DNA of 64,000 bases, from NCBI GenBank assembly GCA_963747105.1, contig CAVVEC010000001.1, positions 496,001 to 560,000 of the forward strand. Reading direction: 5' to 3'. The notes below the pieces were generated by a model, which saw nothing but the letters and a program-made list of their open reading frames with translations, ran no database searches and had not been told where the DNA came from. The first letter of the stretch is position 1; the number at the start of each line of letters is the position of its first letter. Source of the DNA: CAVVEC01 sp963747105 (GTDB lineage: Bacteria > Acidobacteriota > Terriglobia > Terriglobales > Acidobacteriaceae). Below are positions 8,984-17,775 of this stretch, piece after piece. Both the position numbers and the translations under genes were made by a program.

Positions 8984-10219
8984 TTACTGGCCGGCGCGCA
9001 TGGGCGAGATCAGCAAACGGTTCGACATTTTCTTCTTGGCATCGGACTTGTCGGGCTGATAGACAAGGTCGAGCGAACCTTCCGCGGTCGGAGAGGCGTC
9101 AGCCAGTGTGGCCGCTAAAGCACGGAACGAACGGCCTACATCCACGCTCTCATGCAACGCCACCGGAGCGCCTTTATCAATCGCAGGCGCTATGGCCTGG
9201 TGATTGTTAGGGATCTTCCAGAGAAGCTTGCAATTGGTGGCAGTTTCGATGTCTTCGTCGCTGAAACCCGGAATTTTCTTATAGCGGTTCAACACCAGCC
9301 GAACCCGATCCCGTCCGGCGCCTTCCTCCAGAAAGGTCCGCATGCGACCGGCGCTCCACAGGGAGACGACATCCTGTTGGGCCACCAGCAAAACGGCATT
9401 GGACAAATCGCAAAGCAGGCGCGCGGTCTGATCCGCCCGGTTGGAGCAGTCCACCACCACATAATGGAATTGCGAGACCAGCAGGTCGAACAGGCGAGCC
9501 AGTTCGGCGGCGGTCGGAACGCTGGCCTGCGGTGTCTGCGGACCCGCCAGCAATTGCAGTCCCCCTTTGCAGGTGGTCATCAGACCCTGCAGCAAGGAAG
9601 TGTCCATGCGGTGCAGATTTTGCAAAGCATCAGTGATTCCGAAGGTCGGCCGGGCATTCAGATGCAGCGCCGCGTGCCCGAGGGGGGCAAAATCGACGAG
9701 CAGTACCTGACCGTTCGATTCCTGGAGCGCGGTCGCAGTGTTCACCGCGACCGTGGTAGCGCCGGCTCCGCCTTTAGCATTCGTTACCGTAAACACCCGC
9801 GCCCGTCCGGACGAGGTGCGGGTTTTGCCGCGCGAAGCCGCGAATCGGGTGAACGCCTCGACCATGGTTTCCGCGCTGGCATTGCGTTCCAGATACTCGC
9901 GGGCTCCGGCGCGCATGGCGGAAACGATGGTACCGGGATCAGTCATCGCGCCGACCGCGAAGATGACCAGCTCGCTGGTATTGGTATGGATCAGTTCGAT
10001 GGCGTGCATGGCGCGCTGCACGTTCTGGGGATCAATATCCACCAGCACCACTTCCGCCCGTACATCCTGGATTTGGCGCAGGATCGCATCCGTTGGACTG
10101 GCGGGAAAACCCACATGGCTGAAGACATTGCGGCCCATCTGAGCGCTCTCCATGCGTTGCTGGAGCGCCCCCAGGCGTTCTTTGTCCTCGGTCAGAAGAG
10201 TGACTGCTATGCCGTGCAT
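8984..10219 (-). CDS. TadZ/CpaE-like pilus-assembly ATPase
   Basis: A 411-residue protein of two domains. Residues 1-130 form a receiver-like fold: A-E-V-V-L-V-D-I-D-P at the phosphorylation-site strand and G-A-R-E-Y-L near its end. Residues from about 140 form a MinD/ParA-type P-loop ATPase. Its Walker A is N-A-K-G-G-A-G-A-T-T (147-156), keeping the signature lysine but with Ala where most family members have the second lysine, as is usual in TadZ/CpaE. L-L-V-D-F-A-P-L-G-H is the switch region and V-V-D-C-S-N-R-A-D the Walker B region. Such proteins place type IVb (Flp/Tad) pilus machines at the pole. No other pilus genes are in the window, so the role here could be different. Confidence 0.8.
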   Translation of the reverse strand: MHGIAVTLLTEDKERLGALQQRMESAQMGRNVFSHVGFPASPTDAILRQIQDVRAEVVLVDIDPQNVQRAMHAIELIHTNTSELVIFAVGAMTDPGTIVSAMRAGAREYLERNASAETMVEAFTRFAASRGKTRTSSGRARVFTVTNAKGGAGATTVAVNTATALQESNGQVLLVDFAPLGHAALHLNARPTFGITDALQNLHRMDTSLLQGLMTTCKGGLQLLAGPQTPQASVPTAAELARLFDLLVSQFHYVVVDCSNRADQTARLLCDLSNAVLLVAQQDVVSLWSAGRMRTFLEEGAGRDRVRLVLNRYKKIPGFSDEDIETATNCKLLWKIPNNHQAIAPAIDKGAPVALHESVDVGRSFRALAATLADASPTAEGSLDLVYQPDKSDAKKKMSNRLLISPMRAGQ

Positions 10220-10591
10220 GGCTGGGATCTCAATTATGTACCCAGTAACCGCATGTTATGAAGAGATAGGCCTTACGCCAAGTGACTTTTGTAACCGAAC
10301 CGTCGCGCAAGCATCCTTCCTATCTCACCTTAATCCCCAATTGGAGCTAAAGGGATAGACACAAAGGCGAATATGACCAAAGGGAGGAGGGTCTCTACCT
10401 ATTCTATTAAAATTATGGCTTCTTGAAAAGGAGCACGGAGATCAAAATCCCCGCCCCTCAACTGATCTACGGGATCGGAGCCTGGATCACAGCACCCGGA
10501 ACCAGCTTGCGGTCTCGCCGTGAATCGAGAGCTGAGCCGGTGGCATCCTGAAGCTGGGAGCCAGTAAACTACAAACGAATCGAAATTGAAC
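10220..10591. other. Intergenic region between divergent genes
   Basis: This 372-base gap lies between the starts of the TadZ-like gene and the MFS gene. It must hold both promoters, but I see no strong -35/-10 pair. It contains an A/T-rich patch around 10395-10425. No coding frame, tRNA or known riboswitch is recognisable. Confidence 0.5.
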
Positions 10592-11944
10592 GTGCCCGAT
10601 CCAGCAACCGCTACAAACCCCGGAGATCGAACGCCTGACTCTACGCCCGGGAGAATCGGATTGCCCGCAACCCTGCGCGCCCTGCGCCACCGCAATTTTC
10701 AGCTCTTCTTCAGCGGACAGCTCATTTCTCTGATCGGAACCTGGATGCAGAGCGTGGCTCAAGCCTGGCTGGTGTACCGGATGACCGGGTCTTCCCTGTT
10801 GCTGGGTTCGGTAGGATTTGCCAGCCAGTTTCCCGTCTTTCTGGTGGCTCCCTTCGGCGGAATCGTCGCCGACCGGCACAACCTGCGGCGGGTGGTGATT
10901 GCTACCCAGACCGTCTCCATGATCCTGGCCTTGGTTCTGGCCACTTTAACCCTTACCGGCACGGTACAGGTCTGGCACATCTTCGTATTGGCCGCATTGT
11001 TAGGCGTAGTAAACGCGTTCGATATTCCCGGCCGCCAGGCTTTCCTGGTGGAGATGGTCGGGAAAGAAGACCTGATGAACGCTATCGCTTTGAACTCCTC
11101 CATGTTCAACGGCGCGCGCATCATCGGCCCCGCCATCGCCGGAGTTCTGGTAGCGAAGATCGGCGAAGGCTGGTGTTTCTTCGCCAACGGCATCAGCTAC
11201 ATCGCGGTCATCATCGGCCTGTTGATGATGCGCGTGCCGCGTCCTTCCCGGCGCGCGGGGGCGGCATCACCCTGGGCGCACATCATTGAAGGCTTCCGCT
11301 TCGTGCGGCAGACCGCGCCCATCCGCGCGCTGCTGTTGCTTCTCGGACTGGTAAGTCTGGTCGCGATGCCCTACACCGTGCTCATGCCGATTTTCGCCGA
11401 CCGAATCCTGCACAGCGGAGCCCGCGGCCTGGGAATTCTAATGGGCGCGACCGGCGTGGGCGCTCTGCTGGGCGCGCTGACTCTCGCCTCCCGCAGCGGC
11501 GTGCACGGACTGGGCCGCTGGGTGGCGTTCTCCTGCGGCGGCTTCGGCGTCAGCCTGATCTTGTTTTCCTTCTCGCGAAGTGTCTGGCTCTCGGCTGCGC
11601 TTCTGCTGCCGGTGGGATTCGGCATGATGCTGCAGATGTCCTCGTCGAACACCCTGATCCAGGCGATGGTGCCGGATCACCTGCGCGGCCGCGTCATGGC
11701 TGTGTACTCGATGATGTTCATGGGCATGGCGCCCTTCGGAGCCTTGCTGGGCGGCGCGCTGGCGGATCGCCTGGGCGCGCCCATCACAGTGTCCATGGGC
11801 GCGGTAGCCTGCATTGGCGGGGCGGCGCTGTTCTGGCTGCAGTTGCCGAAAATTAGGGTTGAAGCCCGACGTCTGATCGTGGCGCAGGGTATAGCCGGAG
11901 GCGTTCCCGCAGAAGAAATGACGGCAAGCGTGGTGGAAGACTAG
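10592..11944 (+). CDS. MFS transporter, EntS/MFS_3 type
   Basis: About 450 residues with twelve predicted membrane segments. The N-terminal R-N-F-Q-L-F-F-S-G-Q-L-I-S-L-I-G-T-W-M-Q motif and the G-G-I-V-A-D-R-H-N-L-R-R loop between helices 2 and 3 are typical of the MFS_3 (enterobactin exporter EntS-like) group. D-I-P-G-R-Q-A-F-L-V-E-M-V and N-G-A-R-I-I-G-P-A-I-A-G are also family marks. Members export siderophores, drugs or other small molecules; the substrate is unknown. The GTG at 10592 gives a start a little before the conserved region; an in-frame TTG at 10586 is the alternative. The proline-rich start and charged tail are cytoplasmic. Confidence 0.85.
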   Translation: MPDPATATNPGDRTPDSTPGRIGLPATLRALRHRNFQLFFSGQLISLIGTWMQSVAQAWLVYRMTGSSLLLGSVGFASQFPVFLVAPFGGIVADRHNLRRVVIATQTVSMILALVLATLTLTGTVQVWHIFVLAALLGVVNAFDIPGRQAFLVEMVGKEDLMNAIALNSSMFNGARIIGPAIAGVLVAKIGEGWCFFANGISYIAVIIGLLMMRVPRPSRRAGAASPWAHIIEGFRFVRQTAPIRALLLLLGLVSLVAMPYTVLMPIFADRILHSGARGLGILMGATGVGALLGALTLASRSGVHGLGRWVAFSCGGFGVSLILFSFSRSVWLSAALLLPVGFGMMLQMSSSNTLIQAMVPDHLRGRVMAVYSMMFMGMAPFGALLGGALADRLGAPITVSMGAVACIGGAALFWLQLPKIRVEARRLIVAQGIAGGVPAEEMTASVVED

Positions 11945-11986
11945 GGCTACTGGCGGGCAGCCGACCCTTCCCGCTAAGGCCCACCC

Positions 11987-12011
11987 TGTCGCTCCAAAAC
12001 CGGGAGCGACA
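11987..12011. terminator. Hairpin after the MFS gene
   Basis: TGTCGCTCC and GGAGCGACA form a perfect 9-base stem around a short loop with AAAACC. It lies 43 bases after the stop codon of the transporter. There is no T tract; it may equally be a repeat hairpin. Confidence 0.4.
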
Positions 12012-12119
12012 AGGACGGGTCACCCTACAGGCGTAGTCAGAACGAAAGGCTGGGCCAGCCCCCGGCGCCGTTCGCGGTTATACTTCACCTGAAAAGGTAG
12101 GCCGTGCCACATATCGTCC

Positions 12120-13508
12120 ATGGAACCCTTCGACAGATTAGTTGAACGGACGAAAACCCGACATGCGGCTCTAAAGCGAATCCAGAAGCCCTACAATAAG
12201 TTCGCTGCCCTGATCTCGTGGGGGCTTCTCACCTATAGATTTTTCAAAAACAGTGGTCAGTTTACATTTAGCGTGGTAGGTCTTACCGCGCTGGCGTTGT
12301 TCGTTCTCTATTACGCCACTTCGTTATCGGGGCTTAAGCTGTTTGCACGTCGAGCCCTTGCTTTCATCGTCGACCTTTCGTTCATTGCTGTGGCACTTTT
12401 TGCTCTGGTGTTGTTGTATCAGGCGTATGTGGAGCAACCAGGAGACAGCCTTCAAATCCAGCTAGGGGAGGTTTTGATGCTGGCACTTTGGCTGGTTTTT
12501 CTGTACTTTGCTTTTTTCGATTGCCGGTTTAAGGGTTCACTTGGAAAGCGGCTTCTCGGGTTGACAGTGGTGGGTGTAGAGACAAATAAACTAAGTTTTC
12601 GTTCATCGTTCGCTCGCAATTTTCTTTCACTTCCACTCCCAGTCATATGTGGCGTATTGCTAAATCACTGGATAATCGGCGAAGGTCACTCGCCAGTTCG
12701 CCTATTTGTTGGCGACGCCCTTAAGAATGCAGTCGTGTCATTTGTGCCGATGTCGATAATGTTCTTCGAAGGAAATCAAAGCATTGCAGACCGGTTGACG
12801 AGCACAGCTATACGAGCGGAACACGAGGCGACAAACTTAGTTTCGACAATCAGTCCTAAAGCTTGGACATTGCTTTTTGTTTCTAATTTGACATGGGCGC
12901 TACTGTACGCAAGTCTCTTTTATGTTGCAGTGTTCAAACCAATGCTGGGCGGGCCGTCAAAACAACTACAAGCAGGTGCAGAATCTGCGTGGTGGACTGC
13001 TGGCGACCCAAAACAAGTGGCTGCCCTGTGGACCATCTTGCCCGGAGGCATGAAAGAGCCAACACTTGGCATACGGGCGATCCAGTTCTTGGAGGTCTCC
13101 CCGAGTCCATTTTCCTTCCAAGCAGATGAGTCACATTTCCGTCCACCATTGGATCCAGGACCTTACCTTAAGATGGTCAAGGAAATGCCTGTTGTCAGAG
13201 TTACTCTGACGGGACACGACGCTCTGCAAGTCAAGTTATTGGTAGTTGAAAACCTCTTAACCCACGTGGGGCGAACAACTCCCATTCAGAATAGGCCAGC
13301 GCTTGCTGTGTTACAAATCGCGACCGACAAGAAGTTCGGTCTATTTTCCATTAGGCAACAGGAAAACATTCTTCTTTGCTGGATGGCTTCCGCTAACAAA
13401 GCTGTAGATTTCTACACTGACGTGCGACCACGCGGCTCGATTCAGTTTCCTGTCTCTCTCGATGAAATTGGTTTCCTTCTAGTTGGAGCGGGTGTCGCCT
13501 ACTGGTAG
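12120..13508 (+). CDS. RDD-family membrane protein with a C-terminal extracytoplasmic domain
   Basis: A 462-residue membrane protein. Residues about 75-180 carry the RDD pattern: A-R-R-A-L-A-F-I-V-D-L in the first helix and F-K-G-S-L-G-K-R-L-L-G-L-T-V-V-G-V near the second, then S-F-A-R-N-F. An earlier pair of hydrophobic segments and a later one (about 240-275) add to the membrane count. The last 180 residues are mostly soluble, with no motif I recognise. The base composition is visibly more A/T rich than that of neighbouring genes, which suggests acquisition from elsewhere. The function of RDD proteins is mostly unknown; some have been linked to ion transport. It is not clearly in an operon. 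Confidence 0.65.
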   Translation: MEPFDRLVERTKTRHAALKRIQKPYNKFAALISWGLLTYRFFKNSGQFTFSVVGLTALALFVLYYATSLSGLKLFARRALAFIVDLSFIAVALFALVLLYQAYVEQPGDSLQIQLGEVLMLALWLVFLYFAFFDCRFKGSLGKRLLGLTVVGVETNKLSFRSSFARNFLSLPLPVICGVLLNHWIIGEGHSPVRLFVGDALKNAVVSFVPMSIMFFEGNQSIADRLTSTAIRAEHEATNLVSTISPKAWTLLFVSNLTWALLYASLFYVAVFKPMLGGPSKQLQAGAESAWWTAGDPKQVAALWTILPGGMKEPTLGIRAIQFLEVSPSPFSFQADESHFRPPLDPGPYLKMVKEMPVVRVTLTGHDALQVKLLVVENLLTHVGRTTPIQNRPALAVLQIATDKKFGLFSIRQQENILLCWMASANKAVDFYTDVRPRGSIQFPVSLDEIGFLLVGAGVAYW

Positions 13509-13550
13509 GGGGCCGGGTGCATGAACGCCTCTGCCCGAGCCGCAGCGCTG

Positions 13551-14141
13551 CTATTCCTGCGAGTAAGCTTCTTCGACCTCGGGAGCGATAGGCGCGCCCT
13601 CCAGCGCAATAGGCCCGTACTCAAATCCTTTTTCGAACGCCTTCAGGTTCAGCTCGCAGAAACTTGCCGGGACCGAGTCAGCGACCGCTTTGCGCACCGC
13701 GTCCGCATCGAGAAAGCCGGTGACCGCGGTAAAGAATCCCACCATCACCGAGTTCAGCACCATGCGCTTACCAAGTTCTTCGGCGATGCGCGTCGCCGGC
13801 ACGCTATAGACCTTGATGTCCGGATTCAAGTCCGAGACGCGCACCAGATCCTGCTCCACAATCAATGTGCCGCCATCTTTCAACTCGGGTACGAAGCGGG
13901 TATAGGCCTCTTGCGACATCACGACGAGAATGTCCGGCCGCGTGACGTAGGGATACAACACCGGCGAATCGGACAGTACCAGTTGCGCGCTGCAGGCGCC
14001 GCCTCGCGCCTCCGGACCGAAGTTTTGCGTCATCGTGGCGAACGCGCCCTGGAAAATCGACGCCGCCTTGCCCAGGACGATGGCCGAGAGAATCACTCCC
14101 TGACCGCCGAAGCCTGCGATTCGAATTTCGGTTAGCTGCAT
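13551..14141 (-). CDS. korC: 2-oxoacid:ferredoxin oxidoreductase, gamma subunit
   Basis: A 196-residue gamma subunit. The opening E-I-R-I-A-G-F-G-G-Q-G-V-I-L-S is the nucleotide-fold signature of this subunit, and N-F-G-P-E-A-R-G-G-A-C-S-A-Q-L-V-L-S is the second conserved block. The enzyme decarboxylates a 2-oxoacid with coenzyme A and passes electrons to ferredoxin. The gene is last of four; its first codons overlap the end of the beta-subunit gene by ten bases, indicating coupled translation. Size and order match KorDABC (2-oxoglutarate) systems, though pyruvate or branched-chain acids are possible substrates. Confidence 0.85.
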   Translation of the reverse strand: MQLTEIRIAGFGGQGVILSAIVLGKAASIFQGAFATMTQNFGPEARGGACSAQLVLSDSPVLYPYVTRPDILVVMSQEAYTRFVPELKDGGTLIVEQDLVRVSDLNPDIKVYSVPATRIAEELGKRMVLNSVMVGFFTAVTGFLDADAVRKAVADSVPASFCELNLKAFEKGFEYGPIALEGAPIAPEVEEAYSQE

Positions 14142-14998
14142 ACCATCTCCGCTTGGTCCACAAACCGCTCTCCCAGCGATTCGGCGAATTGCGCCCGCAT
14201 CATCGTCTGGTAGTCAGGGCGGTCGCGGTCCACAAACTTGCCTACGATGATTTCCCCAGTCATGGTCAGTCCGACTTCATTCGTCGGCGCGCCGTGCCGG
14301 ACCTTGCTCTTCTCTTTGTAGTACTTCATGGTGTCGAGGCCGTCGCCCAGTTTGTTGCGCCGCTGGTAAAGCGTAGGACAAGGCGAAATCACTTCAATGA
14401 ACGAGAAGCCTTTCTTCTGGAACGCCTCGCTGATCGAACGCGCCAGTTGCCGCACGTGGAATGTGGTCCAGCGCGCCACGTAGACGGCGCCAGCCGCTTC
14501 CACCAGGTGGGGCAGATTGAATGAAGGCTCGAACACTCCGTATGGGTTGGTCGAAGTGATGGAATGATCCGGCGTGGTGGGCGCGGTCTGGCCGCCGGTC
14601 ATGGCGTAAATCAGATTGTTCACGCAAATCACTTTCAGATCGATGTTGCGCCGCGCCGCGTGAATCAGATGATTGCCGCCGATGGCCGACAGATCGCCAT
14701 CGCCGGAGTACACTACAACATTCAACTTCGGATTGGCCAGCTTCAATCCGGTGGCGAATGGAATCGCACGCCCGTGCGTGGTGTGGAATGAATCGAGCTT
14801 GACGTAACCCGCAACACGACCCGTGCAACCGATGCCCGAGACCAAAGCCAGCGACTGCAAATCAATTTTCGATTCGATCAGCGCTCGTGCGAAGCAATTT
14901 ACCGTGGTCCCGATGCCGCATCCCGGGCACCAGATGTGAGGCATCCGGTCGCTGCGCAGAAAAGGCTCGACCGGATTGACCAGGTCGTTTAACGGCAT
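14132..14998 (-). CDS. korB: 2-oxoacid:ferredoxin oxidoreductase, beta subunit
   Basis: A 288-residue thiamine-diphosphate-binding subunit. I-W-C-P-G-C-G-I-G-T (about residues 22-31) and G-I-G-C-T-G-R hold cysteines expected to bind a [4Fe-4S] cluster. V-V-Y-S-G-D-G-D-L-S-A-I-G-G-N-H is the GDGD thiamine-diphosphate and magnesium site. N-N-L-I-Y-A-M-T-G-G-Q-T-A-P-T-T is the conserved follow-on motif. It catalyses decarboxylation and electron transfer together with the alpha subunit. It overlaps both neighbours by about ten bases, so the set is one translationally coupled operon. The match to known 2-oxoglutarate enzymes is close; substrate choice is inferred. Confidence 0.9.
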   Translation of the reverse strand: MPLNDLVNPVEPFLRSDRMPHIWCPGCGIGTTVNCFARALIESKIDLQSLALVSGIGCTGRVAGYVKLDSFHTTHGRAIPFATGLKLANPKLNVVVYSGDGDLSAIGGNHLIHAARRNIDLKVICVNNLIYAMTGGQTAPTTPDHSITSTNPYGVFEPSFNLPHLVEAAGAVYVARWTTFHVRQLARSISEAFQKKGFSFIEVISPCPTLYQRRNKLGDGLDTMKYYKEKSKVRHGAPTNEVGLTMTGEIIVGKFVDRDRPDYQTMMRAQFAESLGERFVDQAEMVCS

Positions 14999-16152
14999 CG
15001 GCTTGCCTCCACGATGGTTTTCAGAATGTCTTCAGGGTTATGCACTCCGCCCCCGGCGTGTGACACGGGAAACGTCCTGGCCTGACCGTCCGCCGCCCGT
15101 TCGACTTCGCGTACCATCTGGCCCAGGTTGAGCTCAGGCACGACGAACGCTTTCACGTTTGCACCGAGTTCGCGAATCTTTTTCTCGGGAAAGGGCCACG
15201 CCGTGATCAGGCGCAACTTTCCGACATGCAGACCCCGCTCGCGCGCCACATCAATTGCTCGTTGAGCCACGCGGGACGTGATGCCATAGGACACAACCAC
15301 CACATCTGCGCCCTCGACCTGGTCTTCCTCGAACATCGCAATGCGGTCGGCGGCAGAACGGATTTTATTCTGCAGGCGGCGCACCAATTTATCCTGCGTC
15401 TGTGGGGTCATGTTGGGATAGCCGCGCTCGTCGTGGGTCAAGCCCGTGACGTGGAACTTGTAGCCATCGCCGGCATGCGCGATCTCGGGGACCATGTCGC
15501 CATTGGTTTCGTACGGCAGATAGTCATCTACCGATTTCCGCGTGTGCTTTCGCGGCACGACTTCGATCTGATCGGCCGGAGGAATTTCGACCTTCTCCGT
15601 CATGTGCCCCACCACCTCATCCATCATGAACATCACGGGGACACGGAATTCTTCGGCCAGATTGAACGCTTTAATTGTCAGATCGAAGCACTCCTGCGGA
15701 GAGTTGGGACAGAGCGCGATGATCTCGTAGTCGCCATGCGAGCCCCAGCGCGCCTGCATCATATCGGCTTGCGCGGGAAGCGTTGGGAGCCCGGTTGACG
15801 GGCCGCCGCGCTGCACATCCACGAATACACATGGCGTTTCGGTCATGGCGGCGTAGCCAATGTGCTCCATCATCAGAGAAAAGCCGGGCCCGGAGGTCAC
15901 GGTGAAGGCCTTGGCTCCGCCCCAGACCGCGCCTTGCAGGGTGATCGAAGCAGCCAGTTCATCTTCCATCTGGATGAACGTTCCGCCCACGGTCGGCACG
16001 CGGGAAGCAAAACGCTCGACAACTTCGGTGGAAGGTGTGATGGGATATCCAGCCGCAAATCGGGCGCCTGCCGCCAGCGCGCCTTCGCAGCAGGCGTGGT
16101 CGCCATCTATGAAGTGCACGCCGGTGAGCACGCCGCGAGGGTCAGCCTTCAT
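14989..16152 (-). CDS. korA: 2-oxoacid:ferredoxin oxidoreductase, alpha subunit
   Basis: A 387-residue alpha subunit. G-Y-P-I-T-P-S-T-E (about residues 35-43) and S-G-P-G-F-S-L-M-M-E-H-I-G are the pyrimidine-domain signatures. R-G-G-P-S-T-G-L-P-T and F-M-M-D-E-V-V follow in the usual order. The C-terminal domain, with V-S-Y-G-I-T-S-R and P-E-L-N-L-G-Q-M, binds coenzyme A in relatives. The gamma domain is separate here, so this is the split-gene form. The start overlaps the ferredoxin gene's stop by four bases. It works in the cytoplasm, either in a reductive TCA direction or, with ferredoxin reoxidation, in oxidation of 2-oxoacids. Confidence 0.9.
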   Translation of the reverse strand: MKADPRGVLTGVHFIDGDHACCEGALAAGARFAAGYPITPSTEVVERFASRVPTVGGTFIQMEDELAASITLQGAVWGGAKAFTVTSGPGFSLMMEHIGYAAMTETPCVFVDVQRGGPSTGLPTLPAQADMMQARWGSHGDYEIIALCPNSPQECFDLTIKAFNLAEEFRVPVMFMMDEVVGHMTEKVEIPPADQIEVVPRKHTRKSVDDYLPYETNGDMVPEIAHAGDGYKFHVTGLTHDERGYPNMTPQTQDKLVRRLQNKIRSAADRIAMFEEDQVEGADVVVVSYGITSRVAQRAIDVARERGLHVGKLRLITAWPFPEKKIRELGANVKAFVVPELNLGQMVREVERAADGQARTFPVSHAGGGVHNPEDILKTIVEASRCR

Positions 16153-16385
16153 TTTTCACTTCCCGCAGCAGGCGCGACTTTGGTCGCATAAATAGCGAAG
16201 TCGGGGCAATACATTCCGCACAAGTCGCAACCGCTGCACTTTTCCGGATGCACCACATGCGGAGCATGGTAGCCTTTGGAGTTGAACGCGGAAGAAAGCG
16301 CCAGCACTTTAGTCGGACAAAATTCGACACAGAAACCACAGGACTTGCAGCGCTCTACCACAATGGAAACTCGTCCTTTTGCCAC
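16149..16385 (-). CDS. korD: Ferredoxin-like delta subunit, two [4Fe-4S] clusters
   Basis: A 78-residue protein with two CxxCxxCxxxCP motifs: C-K-S-C-G-F-C-V-E-F-C-P and C-S-G-C-D-L-C-G-M-Y-C-P. It is the delta, ferredoxin-like subunit of the oxidoreductase and passes electrons from the beta subunit. It is the first gene of the operon, so the promoter should lie just upstream. A CRP/FNR-like palindrome lies about 80 bases upstream of its ATG. Confidence 0.9.
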   Translation of the reverse strand: MAKGRVSIVVERCKSCGFCVEFCPTKVLALSSAFNSKGYHAPHVVHPEKCSGCDLCGMYCPDFAIYATKVAPAAGSEK

Positions 16386-16461
16386 GAAACCCCCACGCTG
16401 AGGAGTGGCTGAACACTCCCAGATTCAGCTTCGATTATGCCGTGGGGGAGCCACCGCGGGG

Positions 16462-16477
16462 TGTGACTTAGATCACA
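16462..16477. promoter_or_regulatory. CRP/FNR-type palindrome upstream of the kor operon
   Basis: TGTGACTTAGATCACA is a perfect match to the CRP half-site pair TGTGA-N6-TCACA. Its centre is about 84 bases upstream of the korD start codon. The flanking bases do not extend the palindrome. It shares the form TGTGAC-N3-GATCACA with the site in front of cydA. Confidence 0.6.
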
Positions 16478-16530
16478 GGCGGATGTGAGGTGGGGCACCG
16501 GAGGCCGCAGTTACCATTTAGATTTCTAGT

Positions 16531-17772
16531 TCACTCATACCGCAGCGCCTCAATCGGGTCCAGCCGCGACGCGCGAATGGCCGGCAGCATCCCGCTGACC
16601 AGGCCTACCACGCCGAGAATCAACGTCGCGACAATCAATGTGCCGGGATCAATCGCCAAGCGGATATCGCCAGCGGCGGCATTCTTGGCGATCGCGCTAT
16701 ATAGCGTGAGCCTCCCCACCGAGAGCGCGACAGCGTAGGCCAGGATGACTCCAAACGCTCCACCCATGAAGGTGATGGTGAGCGCCTCGGCCAGAAACTG
16801 CAAAAAGATGTCACGGCTGCGCGCGCCCAGGGATTTTTCCATGCCAATCTCGCGGGTGCGCTGGGACACCGAGACCAGCATGATGTTCATCAGGCCGACT
16901 CCGCCAATCCCCAGGGTAAGCGTGCCGATGAAGGCCAGCAGGATTTTCAAACCCAAAGTGATCACTTCAAAGGAGTGAACTTGTTCCATCAAGTTGAACA
17001 CGAATAGAGCGCGCCGGTCGGCGGGATTGAACTTGTGCTGCATGGCCAGCACATATCGCACCGACTGCTCGAGCCGCAGATACTCAGGTGTCTCGTAATT
17101 GAACCAGATGGAGTCCAGGTAATGAAGGTCCTTCAGGTCGCCCATCGTGGTGAAGGGGACGAACAGGATGCGGTTAATGTTGTCGTCGCCGGCTTGCATT
17201 TTGGGCGCCAGCACACCGATGACTTCGAAGCCAAGGCCATCAATGCGCACGCGTTCGTGCAGCGCATTCCTTCCCGAAAACAGTTTTTCCTTGGCCTCGG
17301 AGCTGAGCACAACCACGTGGGCGCGCTGCATCTGGTCTTCCATGTTGTAGAAGCGGCCCTGGCCGACCTCCAGCGCGCGAATCGAAATCACATTCGGGTA
17401 GCCTCCGGTTACCTGGAACGCGTAGGTTCGCGTTTCATACTGGATGTTCGCCTGCTTACCGGCCTCCGGCGTAATGTGGGTAATTTGGGGGATATTGCTC
17501 GTGAGCGTGTCAATATCGTCGAGGGTAAAGCGAAGCTGGGCGCCGGCCTTCTGTCCTCCGGCTTGCATGGAACTGCGGCCCGGAACAAGGATCATCAATT
17601 TGGTGCCGAAGTTGGCAAAGATATTGGCGCACGCCCGGCCGAAGCCGTCACCGTACGCCAGCAGCATGACCACCGTGGCGATGCCCCACGCCATGCCCAG
17701 CATGGTAAGTGCTGTGCGGCGCCGGTTGTGCCGCATGGCTCCGTAGGCTTCATGCAGTAAATCTTTCAGCAT
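16531..17772 (-). CDS. ABC transporter permease, MacB/FtsX type (second of two)
   Basis: A 413-residue protein with one N-terminal membrane segment, a large periplasmic domain of about 230 residues and three C-terminal membrane segments, as in MacB/FtsX-type permeases. R-R-T-A-L-T-M-L-G-M-A-W-G-I-A is the N-terminal helix. G-G-V-G-L-M-N-I-M-L-V-S-V-S-Q-R-T-R-E-I-G is the family signature, followed by K-S-L-G-A-R and a final P-I-E-A-L-R-Y-E. It lacks an ATPase domain. It starts three bases after the previous permease stops. The pair may form a heterodimer that exports peptides or lipids, or acts as a mechanotransmission complex. No ATPase gene is nearby. Confidence 0.85.
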   Translation of the reverse strand: MLKDLLHEAYGAMRHNRRRTALTMLGMAWGIATVVMLLAYGDGFGRACANIFANFGTKLMILVPGRSSMQAGGQKAGAQLRFTLDDIDTLTSNIPQITHITPEAGKQANIQYETRTYAFQVTGGYPNVISIRALEVGQGRFYNMEDQMQRAHVVVLSSEAKEKLFSGRNALHERVRIDGLGFEVIGVLAPKMQAGDDNINRILFVPFTTMGDLKDLHYLDSIWFNYETPEYLRLEQSVRYVLAMQHKFNPADRRALFVFNLMEQVHSFEVITLGLKILLAFIGTLTLGIGGVGLMNIMLVSVSQRTREIGMEKSLGARSRDIFLQFLAEALTITFMGGAFGVILAYAVALSVGRLTLYSAIAKNAAAGDIRLAIDPGTLIVATLILGVVGLVSGMLPAIRASRLDPIEALRYE

Positions 17773-17775
17773 CGC

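Noticed and set aside
9152..10261. Plus-strand open frame of 369 codons opposite the TadZ-like gene
   Set aside because: It is a shadow of the minus-strand gene, which has clear motifs; the plus-strand product has none.
13521..14135. Plus-strand open frame of 204 codons opposite korC
   Set aside because: Antisense shadow of a well-supported oxidoreductase subunit.
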